Positions 36,809 through 45,487 of a DNA stretch of 64,000 nucleotides are shown here, one piece after another (the first letter of the stretch is position 1; each line of letters opens with the position of its first letter). Made by a program: the position numbers and the translations under genes. This stretch comes from Arenimonas terrae (GTDB lineage Bacteria; Pseudomonadota; Gammaproteobacteria; Xanthomonadales; Xanthomonadaceae). The DNA lies in NCBI RefSeq assembly GCF_006265115.1, contig NZ_SMDR01000005.1, positions 1 through 64,000 of the forward strand, in the 5' to 3' direction. Below the pieces are notes generated by a model that was given only the letters and a program-made list of their open reading frames with translations, was not told where the DNA came from and did no database searches.

Positions 36809-37501
36809 TCAGCCCGACGTCTGCAGCGTCGCCACCGCGTATTCGGCCTGTATGCGGCGGCCGTCCCAGCTGTAGATCAGGTGCTGGGCCTGTACGCAGG
36901 GCTTGAGCAGGTCGGGATAGAAGAGGCCGACGCATTCGCCGCCTTCGTGCCGCACGCTGGGGTAGACCACGCCGTCGGAGCCGGCCGCGCGCAGCTCGCG
37001 CGCCAGCGCCTGCGGCGCGCGGTAGTCGTCGGGGTCGAGCATCGCCGGCCAGCCCTTGCGCAGGTCGTGCAGGCGGCCGTCCACGGCAGTGCGGTAGCAG
37101 CGCATCTCCAGCTTCATCGCCGGTTCCCGGGTGGCGGCCATGAACTTCGCGCGGTGGTGCATGGTTTCGGCGACGGCGGTGTCGAGCGAACGCGCGGCGT
37201 AGAACACGCCGTAGCTGCCGTCGCTGAAGCGGCTGCCGTCGGGGTTGAGGTGGGTGAAGGCGGCCATGATCGGCTGCGTGCCCGGGCCGCTGATGCGGCG
37301 CGCGCGCGGCACCAGGTCCAGCTGGCCCAGCTCCTCGCGCAGGCGGGCATTGGTCAGCGATTCGATCGCGAACAGCGCTTCCAGGTCTTCCGGCGTGGCG
37401 ATGCGGTCGAACACGCCGCGCGGCGGAAACCGGCTGGGCACGATGCGCCAGGCCTCGGGCCAGCTGACCTGGCGCCGCGGCGGCAGTTTGCTCACTGCCA
37501 T
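36809..37501 (-). CDS. RES-domain toxin (NAD+-degrading)
   Basis: A 230-aa protein of the RES family. Characterised members kill or arrest cells by degrading NAD+. Key features are WRIVPSRFPPRGVFDRIAT (the R of the R-E-S triplet), the central FSDGSYGVFYAARSLDTAVA followed by ETMHHRAKFM with the conserved Tyr and Glu, and SDGVVYPSVRHEGGECVGLF with the C-terminal Ser. The gene overlaps the end of its antitoxin gene by 10 nt. It is longer than many RES toxins but has no extra domain. Confidence 0.93.
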   Translation of the reverse strand: MAVSKLPPRRQVSWPEAWRIVPSRFPPRGVFDRIATPEDLEALFAIESLTNARLREELGQLDLVPRARRISGPGTQPIMAAFTHLNPDGSRFSDGSYGVFYAARSLDTAVAETMHHRAKFMAATREPAMKLEMRCYRTAVDGRLHDLRKGWPAMLDPDDYRAPQALARELRAAGSDGVVYPSVRHEGGECVGLFYPDLLKPCVQAQHLIYSWDGRRIQAEYAVATLQTSG

Positions 37502-37890
37502 CCGCGCTGCGCGTCCAGATAGCTGCGCACGACGTACAGGTCGGCGACGTTGCCCGACAGCATGCGCTCCAGCGCCGAACGGCCGCCGAAGGGCAGGGCG
37601 GCATTGGGCTTGCGGATCCAGGCATCGGCGCGCGTGGGATCGGGGAACAGCAGCTCCAGCGCCTTGAAGATGCCCAGCACGTAGCTGATGCGTTCGATCA
37701 CGTCGCGGCCGGGCGCGCCGTCCTGCTGTTTCTTCCACTTGTAGAAGGTGGACTCGGGCGGATCGCCCAGCAGGCGCCGGGCCTCGGCCGACTTCAGCCC
37801 CCAGGCCTGGGCGATGCGGAAGAAGGCGCGCAGGGCCGGGCCGCCGAGATCGGGGGCCGGGGGAGTGGAGGGGGCGGTGCGTGCGCTCAT
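37492..37890 (-). CDS. Xre/MbcA/ParS-family antitoxin
   Basis: A 132-aa antitoxin for the RES toxin. The N-terminal half (about 17-60) is an Xre-like helix-turn-helix (FFRIAQAWGLKSAEARRLLG, STFYKWKK). The C-terminal DUF2384 domain (about 62-130) has ERISYVLGIFKALELLFPDP, a W-I segment, PNAALPFGGRSALERMLSGN and the final DLYVVRSYLDAQRGWQ that usually contacts the toxin active site. It is first in the two-gene operon, the usual order. An ACTCCA-N4-TGGAGT dyad upstream is a likely autoregulatory operator. Confidence 0.93.
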   Translation of the reverse strand: MSARTAPSTPPAPDLGGPALRAFFRIAQAWGLKSAEARRLLGDPPESTFYKWKKQQDGAPGRDVIERISYVLGIFKALELLFPDPTRADAWIRKPNAALPFGGRSALERMLSGNVADLYVVRSYLDAQRGWQ

Positions 37891-37924
37891 GCGGGGCTCC
37901 TTGAATGGAGAACGGTTCGAGCTT

Positions 37925-37940
37925 ACTCCATTGGTGGAGT
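37925..37940. promoter_or_regulatory. Candidate operator of the RES-Xre operon
   Basis: ACTCCA-TTGG-TGGAGT is a 6+6 inverted repeat 35 bp before the antitoxin start. A related half-site (ATGGAG) occurs at about 37905. It is a likely binding site for the Xre-type antitoxin. Confidence 0.5.
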
Positions 37941-38193
37941 CATTTCTTCACCTGCCGCTCCGCCCGGAAGCGGGGTTGCCAGGCCGTTCAGGTTTCTGAA
38001 ACCCGCGCCCTGCTTGGTTCTGCGGGCGATTTCGCCAGGCCGCTAACGGATTTCAAACAAGCGCTTCAGGATTCGTTGCGCTGGGCGGGGCCAACCTCGC
38101 CCCACGCTTCACGGGCCGTGCTGATGGGAATCGAATCCCGCCCGGAGCCAGGCCGCGAGGCCGACCCCCCAAACGTTCGCAAGGAGAAACCCC

Positions 38194-38814
38194 ATGAACG
38201 CGATGAAGACTTCCCTGCTCGCCACCGCCCTGTGCCTTGGCCTGGGCGCCTCCCCGGTCTTCGCCGAAGACACCGCGGCCCCGGAACGCACCGCGGCCCA
38301 GGCGATCGATGACGCCGCCATCACCGCGTCGATCAAGACCAAGCTGCTCGCCGACGAGCGCACCAAGGGTTTCGACATCAACGTCGACACCATGAAGGGC
38401 GTGGTCACCCTGCGCGGTGGCGCCGACAGCCAGGCCGCCAAGCAGGCCGCCCAGGAAGTGGCCGGGCAGGCCGAGGGCGTGGTGCTGATCAAGAACGAGC
38501 TGGTCGTCGCCCCCGACGACAGCGAGGCCCGCCAGGACGCCGACACCGCCACCGCCTCGGGCGAGGTGCGCGAGAAGCTGGACGAAGCCGGCGACGGCAT
38601 CGACGACGCCTGGATCACCAGCAAGGTGAAGACCCAGCTGCTGGCCGACGCCGCGGTGAAGGGCACGCAGATCGACGTCGACACCAAGGCCAACGTGGTC
38701 ACGCTCACCGGCACCGCCGAGAGCCAGGCCGCCAAGGACGCCGCGATCCGCATCGCGGCCGGCACCAACGGCGTGCAGAAGGTCGTCGCCGACCAGCTGC
38801 TGGTGAAGCAGTAA
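38194..38814 (+). CDS. Exported two-BON-domain protein (OsmY-like)
   Basis: A 206-aa periplasmic protein with a signal peptide (LLATALCLGLGASPVFAED) and two BON domains (about 40-115 and 128-205). Each has a D-D-A-x-I-T-x-x-[IV]-K helix followed by INVDTMKGVVTLRGGADSQA or IDVDTKANVVTLTGTAESQA. BON domains bind phospholipid or stabilise the envelope under osmotic stress. AAGGAGA is placed well before the ATG. A close paralogue lies at 40566-41183. It is followed by a hairpin and a strong terminator. Confidence 0.93.
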   Translation: MNAMKTSLLATALCLGLGASPVFAEDTAAPERTAAQAIDDAAITASIKTKLLADERTKGFDINVDTMKGVVTLRGGADSQAAKQAAQEVAGQAEGVVLIKNELVVAPDDSEARQDADTATASGEVREKLDEAGDGIDDAWITSKVKTQLLADAAVKGTQIDVDTKANVVTLTGTAESQAAKDAAIRIAAGTNGVQKVVADQLLVKQ

Positions 38815-38823
38815 GCGCCCGCA

Positions 38824-38847
38824 CCGTCCGGTGGACTGACCGGACGG
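38824..38847 (+). repeat. Hairpin after BON gene 1
   Basis: Stem CCGTCCGGT/ACCGGACGG, 6-nt loop, directly after the stop. There is no T-run, so it may be an RNA-stabilising structure. Confidence 0.5.
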
Positions 38848-38882
38848 CGCACCGCGCCAATCCACGTCAGAGTGGACAGCGG

Positions 38883-38915
38883 CGGCCGGACCTTCGGGTC
38901 CGGCCGTTTCTGTTT
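38883..38915 (+). terminator. Terminator of BON gene 1
   Basis: A 10-bp stem CGGCCGGACC/GGTCCGGCCG with a TTCG loop followed by TTTCTGTTT. Nearly identical in design to the terminator after the second BON gene. Confidence 0.88.
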
Positions 38916-38962
38916 GTGCCGGCCGTGCGAGACTCGCCCCCAGTCCGCGCACGGAGACCGCC

Positions 38963-40372
38963 ATGACCTGCCACCGGATCCTGTTCGCCCTGGCCTGCCT
39001 GTGGTCGGGCCTGGGCTCCGCCCAGTCCGCCACGCTGCGCGTGGACCTACAGCACGGCGGCGACGCCCGCAGCGAGCACTACGCGATCGAGCGCGTGGTG
39101 GTGGAGCCGCTGCCCTGGCCCGGCAATCCCGCCCGCCCGATCGACGACAGCAACCGCGGCACGCACCGCTTCGAAGTGATCGATCCCGGCACCGGCAAGC
39201 TCATCTACTCGCGGGGCTACAGCACGATCTTCGGCGAATGGCGCGGCACCGACGAAGCCGCCAGGACCGAGCGCAGCTTCCAGGAATCCCTGCGCTTCCC
39301 GATGCCCGAGGCCACGGTGACGGTGCGCATCTCGGCGCGCGACGCCGCCAACGCCTTCGCGCCGGTGTGGGAAACCACGGTGGACCCGAAGGCGCTCGAC
39401 GTCGAACGGGTCGCCGCGCCGGCGCCGGCGGCGCCGATCGCCATCCACCGCAGCGGCCCTTCGCCGCAGAAGGTGGACCTGCTGCTGCTTGGCGACGGTT
39501 ACGCGGCCGACGAGCTGGAGAAGTTCGAGGCCGATGCGCGCCGCCTGGTCGCCTACCTGTTCACGGTGTCGCCGTTCAAGGAGCGCGCCGGCGACTTCAA
39601 CGTCTGGGCGCTGACCGTGCCGGTGCCGGTCTCGGGCGTCAGCCGCCCGTCCACCGATACCCACCGCGCCAGCACCCTGGGCGTGCGCTACGACATCTTC
39701 GGCAGCGAGCGTTATGCGCTCACGCTCGACAACCGCGCCTGGCGCGAACTGGCCCAGCACGCGCCCTACGACGTGGTGCAGATCCTGTTCAACAGCGAGA
39801 CGTATGGCGGCGGCGGCATCTTCGGCATTTTCAGCACGGTGGCCGCCGACAGCGACTGGGCGAACTACCTGTTCGTGCACGAGTTCGGCCACAACTTCGC
39901 CGGCCTGGCGGACGAGTACTACACCTCGCCGGTGGCCTATGCCGCCGCACCGGCGACCCGGGTCGAGCCCTGGGAACCGAACGTCACCGCCCTGCTCGAC
40001 CCGGCGCAGCTGAAATGGCGCGAGCGCATGACGCCCGCCGCGCCCCTGCCCACGCCCTGGCCGAAGACCGACTTCGAGGCCTTCCAGCGCGAGAACCAGG
40101 CCCGGCGCGCCAAACTGCGCGCCGACCGGCGTCCGGAAAGCGAGATGAGCGCGCTGTTCACCGCCGAGCAGGCGCACGTGGAGGGCCTGTTCGAAGGCCA
40201 GCCGCAGGCCGCGGCGATCGGCGCCTTCGAGGGCGCCAACTATGAGGCCACCGGCTACTACCGGCCGCAGATGCAGTGCCTGATGTTCACCCGCAGCGAG
40301 GCCTTCTGCCACGTCTGCCGGGACGCGGTGGAAGACATCATCGACCTGTATTCGCGCGACGCGCGGCCCTGA
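38963..40372 (+). CDS. Secreted M64-family metallopeptidase (IgA-peptidase-like)
   Basis: A 469-aa exported peptidase with a signal peptide (about 1-22), an N-terminal beta-rich domain typical of M64 proteins (about 23-165), and a catalytic domain. The zinc motif HEFGHNFAGLADEYY supplies His306, Glu307, His310 and a downstream Asp317/Glu318. The lead-in VDLLLLGDGYAADELEKFEA is the family hallmark, and GGIFGIFSTVAADSDWANYL precedes the motif. Cysteines near the C-terminus (MQCLMF, FCHVCRD) probably pair. It lies between two paralogous BON genes. Confidence 0.93.
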   Translation: MTCHRILFALACLWSGLGSAQSATLRVDLQHGGDARSEHYAIERVVVEPLPWPGNPARPIDDSNRGTHRFEVIDPGTGKLIYSRGYSTIFGEWRGTDEAARTERSFQESLRFPMPEATVTVRISARDAANAFAPVWETTVDPKALDVERVAAPAPAAPIAIHRSGPSPQKVDLLLLGDGYAADELEKFEADARRLVAYLFTVSPFKERAGDFNVWALTVPVPVSGVSRPSTDTHRASTLGVRYDIFGSERYALTLDNRAWRELAQHAPYDVVQILFNSETYGGGGIFGIFSTVAADSDWANYLFVHEFGHNFAGLADEYYTSPVAYAAAPATRVEPWEPNVTALLDPAQLKWRERMTPAAPLPTPWPKTDFEAFQRENQARRAKLRADRRPESEMSALFTAEQAHVEGLFEGQPQAAAIGAFEGANYEATGYYRPQMQCLMFTRSEAFCHVCRDAVEDIIDLYSRDARP

Positions 40373-40565
40373 GCGCCCCGCCGAGGCCGCCGACGCCGTT
40401 CGTGCGCCAGCGCACATAGCCGCGCCGCGCTTCATGCTGCGTTGGGTCGCCGGCGCGCAGCCTCCGGTCAGGCGTGACGCTCCGTGGGTACCTCCGGCTC
40501 CGTCGCCACCAGGCCGTCCGGCCGCGCGCTGCCCCGCAGCGATCCGCTTCCTCCAAGGAATCCCC

Positions 40566-41183
40566 ATGAAGATCCTCACCCGCACGCTGCTCGCGTTCGC
40601 CATCGCCGCCAGCCTGGGCGCGTGCATGAACACCGACGACAATGCCGGCGCCAAGCGCAACCTCGCCACCACGCTCGACGACGCCAGCATCACCGCTTCG
40701 GTCAAATCCATGTTGCTCGCCGACGAGCGCACCAAGGGCTTCGACATCAACGTCAATACCAGCCAGGGCCTGGTGACCCTGCGCGGCGGCGCCGACAGCC
40801 AGGCCGCCAAGCGCGCGGCCAGTCTGGTCGCCGGCAGCGCCGACGGCGTGCGCCGCGTCGACAACCGCCTGGTGGTCGCCACCGACGACAGCGAGCGCCG
40901 CCAGGATGCCGACACCGCGACCGCCTCGGGCGACGTACGCGAAGCGATGGACGAATCGGGCGACGGCATCGACGACGCCTGGATCACCAGCAAGGTCAAG
41001 GCCCAGCTGCTGGCCGACACATCGGTCGCCGGCATGAAGATCGACGTGGATACCAACGCGAACGTGGTCACCCTCACCGGCACCACCGGCACCTCCACCG
41101 CGCGCCTGGCTGCGATCCGCATCGCCGCCGCCACCCGCGGCGTGCTGCGCGTGGAAGCCGACGGCCTGCGCGTCGTCCGCTGA
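40566..41183 (+). CDS. Two-BON-domain lipoprotein, paralogue of 38194-38814
   Basis: A 205-aa protein with a lipoprotein signal (LLAFAIAASLGACMN) and two BON domains (about 38-112 and 127-203). Long stretches match the upstream paralogue, including LLADERTKGFDINV, VTLRGGADSQAAK, ERRQDADTATASG versus EARQDADTATASG, and GDGIDDAWITSKVK. The difference lies at the N-terminus: this copy is lipid-anchored while the other is free in the periplasm. An AAGGAA precedes the ATG; the frame extends upstream but without a usable signal. Confidence 0.92.
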   Translation: MKILTRTLLAFAIAASLGACMNTDDNAGAKRNLATTLDDASITASVKSMLLADERTKGFDINVNTSQGLVTLRGGADSQAAKRAASLVAGSADGVRRVDNRLVVATDDSERRQDADTATASGDVREAMDESGDGIDDAWITSKVKAQLLADTSVAGMKIDVDTNANVVTLTGTTGTSTARLAAIRIAAATRGVLRVEADGLRVVR

Positions 41184-41213
41184 CCGTTTCCCGGCGCGCT
41201 TGTTCGCCGGTCA

Positions 41214-41241
41214 CGGCCGGGCCTTCGGGCCCGGCCGTTTT
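41214..41241 (+). terminator. Terminator of BON gene 2
   Basis: A perfect 10-bp stem CGGCCGGGCC/GGCCCGGCCG with a TTCG loop and TTTT tail, matching the terminator of BON gene 1. Confidence 0.93.
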
Positions 41242-41262
41242 CATTCCGGTCCCGCGGCGGCG

Positions 41263-41814
41263 TCAGGGTGCGGCGCCCGCTCCCGGCCGCCACAGGTCCA
41301 CCGCGAACTCGGCCTCGTAGGGCGGCACGTTGCACTCGATCACGTCGTCGGGCGCGATCTTCAGCGTCACGCCGACGATGTCGGCGCGCACCGGCAGCTT
41401 GTGCCGCTGGCGGTCGACCAGCACGGCGGCATGCACATACGCGGGCTTCTGGGTGTTGAGCCATTCGAACACCCGGAACAGCGAATGGCCCTGGTAGAGC
41501 ACGTCGTCCACCACGATCACCCGGCGGCCGATCAGGTTGGCGTTGGCGGGCGCCTCCAGCGCCGTGTCCGGGTGCAGCAGCTCGAGGTTGTCGGCGTAGC
41601 GCTTGACCTTCAGGTCCAGGCGCGCGATCTCGGCCCAGGGTGCGTGCACGCGCATCCGCGCCAGCATCCGGTCGGCCAGCGGCACGCCGCGGCGCAGCAT
41701 GCCCAGCAGCACCGTCGGCGTGGCGTCGAGCAGGGTCGCGGCCTGGCGCGCCATGTCGTCCACCACGGTCTGCAGGTCGGCGTCCGAGTACAGGCGGTAG
41801 CGGTCGGCGGGCAT
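41263..41814 (-). CDS. PyrR/Hpt-like phosphoribosyltransferase
   Basis: A 183-aa type I phosphoribosyltransferase. The PRPP-binding loop is VIVVDDVLYQGHSLFRVFEW, and the early strand VLLGMLRRGVPLADRML carries the pyrophosphate loop (RRG). Another family segment is AAVLVDRQRHKLPVRADIVG. The layout resembles PyrR (uracil phosphoribosyltransferase/regulator) more than hypoxanthine phosphoribosyltransferases, but the base used cannot be told. Convergent with the BON gene, which ends at a shared-space terminator. Confidence 0.88.
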   Translation of the reverse strand: MPADRYRLYSDADLQTVVDDMARQAATLLDATPTVLLGMLRRGVPLADRMLARMRVHAPWAEIARLDLKVKRYADNLELLHPDTALEAPANANLIGRRVIVVDDVLYQGHSLFRVFEWLNTQKPAYVHAAVLVDRQRHKLPVRADIVGVTLKIAPDDVIECNVPPYEAEFAVDLWRPGAGAAP

Positions 41815-41991
41815 GGGCGGTCTCCGGTGGGCGGGACCTAGCCTAGCCGAGAGACGATGTGCCGGGCATGGCGCGTCGCGGCAAGCGGCGTGGCGTGGGG
41901 CGCGGGTCCGGCAGGCTGCAGCCCCGTTCCGCCGCGCCGGCCGTTGTTATATTCCGGACCGAGCCCGCCGCCACCCGACCCCGGAGTTCCC

Positions 41992-42501
41992 ATGCGCCTG
42001 CTGCTGCTGTTCGCCCTGGCCACCTCGCTCGCGCTGCCGGTGCGCGCCGCGATCAATCCCGCCGAGTTCACCCGCAACGTGCCCGACCAGATGCGCGTGC
42101 GCGAGACCAGCCGCATCGTGCAGGTCCTCGACATCAACGGTGACCGCGTGCGTCGTGTGACCCTGGTGGGCGAAGTGGTCGAGCAGCGCAACGCCTCGCA
42201 GCCGCGCATCGGCCAGACGGTGGTGATCGACTACACGGTGAACCTGAGCGAAGTCGAACGCCGCGCCAAGGCCTTCAGCGAAGAGCGCGGCACCATGCCG
42301 GGCCCGCAGTTCATGTACGAGCCCGAGCCGCCCACGCTCGACGCCGATGGCATGTTCTGGGCCAATGTCGCGCCGGCGGGCGGCCGCTGGGGCAATGTGA
42401 ACCGTGAAGCCGGCGCGGTGGCGGACATCGACGGCTACCAGGCCGGTGGCGCGGTCTACGTGCCGGTGTCGGGGCAGTATTCCTTCGACACGCCCTACTG
42501 A
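41992..42501 (+). CDS. Exported hypothetical protein
   Basis: A 169-aa protein with a signal peptide (LLLLFALATSLALPVRAA). The mature domain has an OB-like set of strands (IVQVLDINGDRVRRVTLVGE, GQTVVIDYTVNLSEVERRAK) followed by a proline/glycine-rich C-terminus (EPEPPTLDADGMFWANVAPA, ending SGQYSFDTPY). No family is recognised. The ATG at 41992 is fixed by the signal peptide; the frame is open upstream to 41857 without sense. It is divergent from the phosphoribosyltransferase and 99 bp before the endonuclease I gene. Confidence 0.78.
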   Translation: MRLLLLFALATSLALPVRAAINPAEFTRNVPDQMRVRETSRIVQVLDINGDRVRRVTLVGEVVEQRNASQPRIGQTVVIDYTVNLSEVERRAKAFSEERGTMPGPQFMYEPEPPTLDADGMFWANVAPAGGRWGNVNREAGAVADIDGYQAGGAVYVPVSGQYSFDTPY

Positions 42502-42600
42502 GCCGCGGAGCGGCTTGCTGCGGCGCAAGAGTGACGGCCGTCACATTGCGGTAAGGTGCCCCGGGGAAAATTCCTACCGTCCTCTGGGGAGAAGACGTAC

Positions 42601-44274
42601 ATGACCACCCTGTTCCGTGGGCTTGCGCCCGCGCTGCTGATGTTTTGCCCGGGCCTGGCCAGCGCCGGCGTCTGGATCAACGAAATCCACTACGACAACG
42701 CCGGCACCGACACCGGCGAACGCATCGAGGTCGCCGGCGACGCCGGCAGCTCGCTGGCCGGCTGGTCGCTGCACCTCTACAACGGCGCCGACCGCAAGGT
42801 GTACGCCACCCGCACGCTCTCGGGCACCCTGGGCAGCACCTGCGGCGCCTACGGCTTCGTCAGCGTCGACGCCGCCGGCCTGCAGAACGGCGCGCCGGAT
42901 GGCGTGGCCCTGGTCAACGCCTCCGGCGTGGCCGTGCAGTTCCTCAGCTACGAAGGCAGCTTCAAGGCGGCCGACGGCCCGGCGCGCAACAAGACCTCGG
43001 TGAACCTGCCGGTGTCGGAAACCGAAGCCACCGCGGTCGGGCACTCGCTGCAGCTCAAGGGCACGGGCACGGCCTATGCGAACTTCACCTGGTCGGCGGC
43101 CTCGGCCAGCAGCTTCGGCACCTGCAATGCCGGCCAGACGTTCCCGGTGCCCGACCTGGCGCCGACGGTCACGGCCAGTTCGCCGGCCAACGGCAGTTCG
43201 GCGGTACCGCTGGACACGAACCTGAGCGTGACCTTCTCGGAGCCGGTCAGCCTCGCCGCCGGCGCCATCACCCTGGGCTGCGACACCAGCGGCAATGTCG
43301 CATTGACGGTGAGCGGCGGCCCGACGGTGTTCACCGCCGATCCGACGTCGAACCTGGCCGGGCTGGAGGACTGCCTGGTCGAGGTGGTGGCTGCGAAGGT
43401 CACCGACCTCGACGGGGCCGCGACGCCGATGGCGGCGAACTACAGCACGGTGTTCACCACGGCCTCGGTGCCGGGCGGCGACTACTACGGCACGGCCGAC
43501 GACAGCAGCGCGTCCGCGCTGCGCGCCAGCCTGCACGCGATCATCGACGACCACGTCAAGATCCCGTATTCGTCCAGCACCGCCACCGACACCTGGGACG
43601 TGCTCGAGTTCGCCGACGAGGACCCGAACAACCCGGGCCGCATCCTCGATGTGTACCGCAACGCCAGCTACCAGAAATACGGCGCCGGCAACACCGAATA
43701 CAACCGCGAGCACACCTGGCCCAAGAGCTACGGCTTCACCAACGACGGCAGCGGCAACTACCCGTACACCGACACCCACATGCTGTTCCTGTCGGATTCG
43801 GGCTACAACAGCTCGCGCGGCAACAAGCCCTATGCCGATTGCCTGGCCGGCTGCACCGAGCGGGTGACCGTCGCCAACAACGGCGAGGGCGGCGGCAGCG
43901 GCGTGTTCCCGGGCAATTCGAACTGGTACGACACGCTGAACTGGCAGACCTGGGGCGACCGCAAGGGCGACGTCGCGCGCGCGGTGCTGTACATGGACGT
44001 GCGCTACGCCGGCGGCACCCACGGCGTCACCGGCGTGGCCGAGCCGGACCTGGTGCTCACCGACGACCCGGGCCTGATCAACGCCTCCAGCAGCAACCTC
44101 AACGTCGCCTACATGGGCCTGCTGTCGGACCTGCTGCAGTGGCATGCCGAAGACCCGGTCGACGACAAGGAGCGCCTGCGCAACGAGGCCGTCTTCAGCT
44201 ACCAGGGCAACCGCAATCCCTTCATCGACCATCCGGAGTGGGTGGCCTGCGTGTTCCAGGGCCAGTGCCCCTGA
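42601..44274 (+). CDS. Secreted endonuclease I with lamin-tail and Ig-like domains
   Basis: A 557-aa exported nuclease. After the signal peptide (about 1-22) comes a lamin-tail domain (about 22-175, VWINEIHYDNAGTDTGERIE). A SbsA-type Ig-like domain follows (about 190-300, VTASSPANGSSAVPLDTNLS). The C-terminal endonuclease I/NucM domain (about 310-557) has the metal and catalytic motif NREHTWPKSYGF, TDTHMLFLSDSGYNSSRGN and RGDVA-like GDRKGDVARAVLYMDVRYAG. It digests extracellular DNA or RNA. An AGAAG precedes the ATG. It is followed by a strong hairpin terminator. Confidence 0.93.
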   Translation: MTTLFRGLAPALLMFCPGLASAGVWINEIHYDNAGTDTGERIEVAGDAGSSLAGWSLHLYNGADRKVYATRTLSGTLGSTCGAYGFVSVDAAGLQNGAPDGVALVNASGVAVQFLSYEGSFKAADGPARNKTSVNLPVSETEATAVGHSLQLKGTGTAYANFTWSAASASSFGTCNAGQTFPVPDLAPTVTASSPANGSSAVPLDTNLSVTFSEPVSLAAGAITLGCDTSGNVALTVSGGPTVFTADPTSNLAGLEDCLVEVVAAKVTDLDGAATPMAANYSTVFTTASVPGGDYYGTADDSSASALRASLHAIIDDHVKIPYSSSTATDTWDVLEFADEDPNNPGRILDVYRNASYQKYGAGNTEYNREHTWPKSYGFTNDGSGNYPYTDTHMLFLSDSGYNSSRGNKPYADCLAGCTERVTVANNGEGGGSGVFPGNSNWYDTLNWQTWGDRKGDVARAVLYMDVRYAGGTHGVTGVAEPDLVLTDDPGLINASSSNLNVAYMGLLSDLLQWHAEDPVDDKERLRNEAVFSYQGNRNPFIDHPEWVACVFQGQCP

Positions 44275-44303
44275 GCGACGCGCCGACGAGGGCGTGACCC
44301 CGA

Positions 44304-44332
44304 CCCCTCCCCGCGCCGCGGGGAGGGGTTTT
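44304..44332. terminator. Terminator between endonuclease I and AlkD-like genes
   Basis: A 10-bp stem CCCCTCCCCG/CGGGGAGGGG with a 5-nt loop and TTTT on the plus strand. It lies between convergent genes. Confidence 0.88.
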
Positions 44333-45459
44333 CATCTGCGCAGCACGAAGCTGGCCGAGGCGACGACCTTGCCGTTCGCCTGCACGTCCACGCGGTGCTC
44401 GCCCGGGTAATAGACGCGGGTGGTGATGGGCTTGAGCGAATGGGTCTTCGCCAGCGCACGGGTCTCGCGCGGCGCCAGCGTGAGCTGCCAGCCCTTGAAG
44501 ACCTTGGGCGAGGTGCTGCCGTTGGCCTTGACGTGGTGCACCACGTAGTCGATCGCAAGCAGCTGCGGCTTCGCGCTAGTGGACACCAGGGTGAGCTGCA
44601 GCGCGACCGCGCCGCCGACCGCGACGCGCCGCGGCGTGATCGCCAGCGTTGCCTCGCCGCGGAAGGGGGCGCCCAGGCCCCAGGCGGCCAGCACGCGGCC
44701 ATCGCCTTTTTTCACCAGGGTGCGGCTGGCGTGTTTCAGCAGTGCGCGCCGCTCCGGTGTCGCGTCGGGCAGATGGGTTTCCAGCCAGTCCGCGACCACG
44801 CCGGGATGGTCCTTGGCGATGTCGTTGAGATGGTTGGCGACGCTGCGCCGCACGTACTCGCTGCCGTCGTCCTGCAGCGCGCGCAGCAGCGGCAGCGTCG
44901 GCGTGGGGTCGGTGATCAGCGCCTTGATCTGCAGGCCCCAGGGCAGGCGCGGCCGACTGCCTTCGCTGACCAGGCGGCGCACGTGCGCGCTGCGGTCGCC
45001 GGTCCAGCCCGACAGCGTGCGCAGCGTCAGGTCGAAGTGGTTCACCAGATAGGGCCGGATCGCGAACTCGCCGGTGAAGCGCTGGGTCAGGGCATGCAGG
45101 GCGCGCAGGCCGCGTTCGGGCTCGGCCTGGCCGCGGCGGGCGAGGAATTCGCCCAGCGGCCAGCCGATCCAGCCGGCCAGGCCGGTCTCGGTGCTGCGGA
45201 AGTCGAGCGAATCGCCGGTGGCGGCCGGCGCGAGCGCCGATTCGATCAGGCCGGCGGCGCGGTCGAAGTCCTCCGGCAGCGTGGCCTCGAGCGCGTCGGC
45301 GATCTGCATCGCCCGCGCCTTCATCTCCAGGTCCGCCAGGCCGCGCAGCGCGAGGCGCTCGAAGCCACGGCGGTCGAAGTCGCGCCAGCGGCGCTGCAGA
45401 TGCTCGCCGCAGGCGCGCACCAGCGCGGGATTGATCAGATTCTTGAAAGCGTCGGCCAT
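44332..45459 (-). CDS. AlkD-like DNA alkylation repair protein (HEAT repeats)
   Basis: A 375-aa protein. Residues 1-250 are helical repeats of the HEAT/AlkD type (ALRGLADLEMKARAMQIADA, LRALQDDGSEYVRRSVANHL then NDIAKDHPGVVADWLE). The C-terminal ~120 residues form a beta-sandwich-like domain (ATLAITPRRVAVGGAVALQL, GEHRVDVQANGKVVASA). AlkD-type proteins remove alkylated bases without flipping them. The beta extension is found in a subset of family members. It is downstream of the mrfA-mrfB-like pair on the same strand, only 28 bp away, so the three may be one repair operon. Confidence 0.9.
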   Translation of the reverse strand: MADAFKNLINPALVRACGEHLQRRWRDFDRRGFERLALRGLADLEMKARAMQIADALEATLPEDFDRAAGLIESALAPAATGDSLDFRSTETGLAGWIGWPLGEFLARRGQAEPERGLRALHALTQRFTGEFAIRPYLVNHFDLTLRTLSGWTGDRSAHVRRLVSEGSRPRLPWGLQIKALITDPTPTLPLLRALQDDGSEYVRRSVANHLNDIAKDHPGVVADWLETHLPDATPERRALLKHASRTLVKKGDGRVLAAWGLGAPFRGEATLAITPRRVAVGGAVALQLTLVSTSAKPQLLAIDYVVHHVKANGSTSPKVFKGWQLTLAPRETRALAKTHSLKPITTRVYYPGEHRVDVQANGKVVASASFVLRR

Positions 45460-45487
45460 GTCGTGCGCGTCGTTGGCGGGTGCACGA

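Noticed and set aside
38120..38145. GGGAATCGAATCCC-like sequence resembling a tRNA T-arm
   Set aside because: No acceptor stem, anticodon arm or CCA context around it on either strand.
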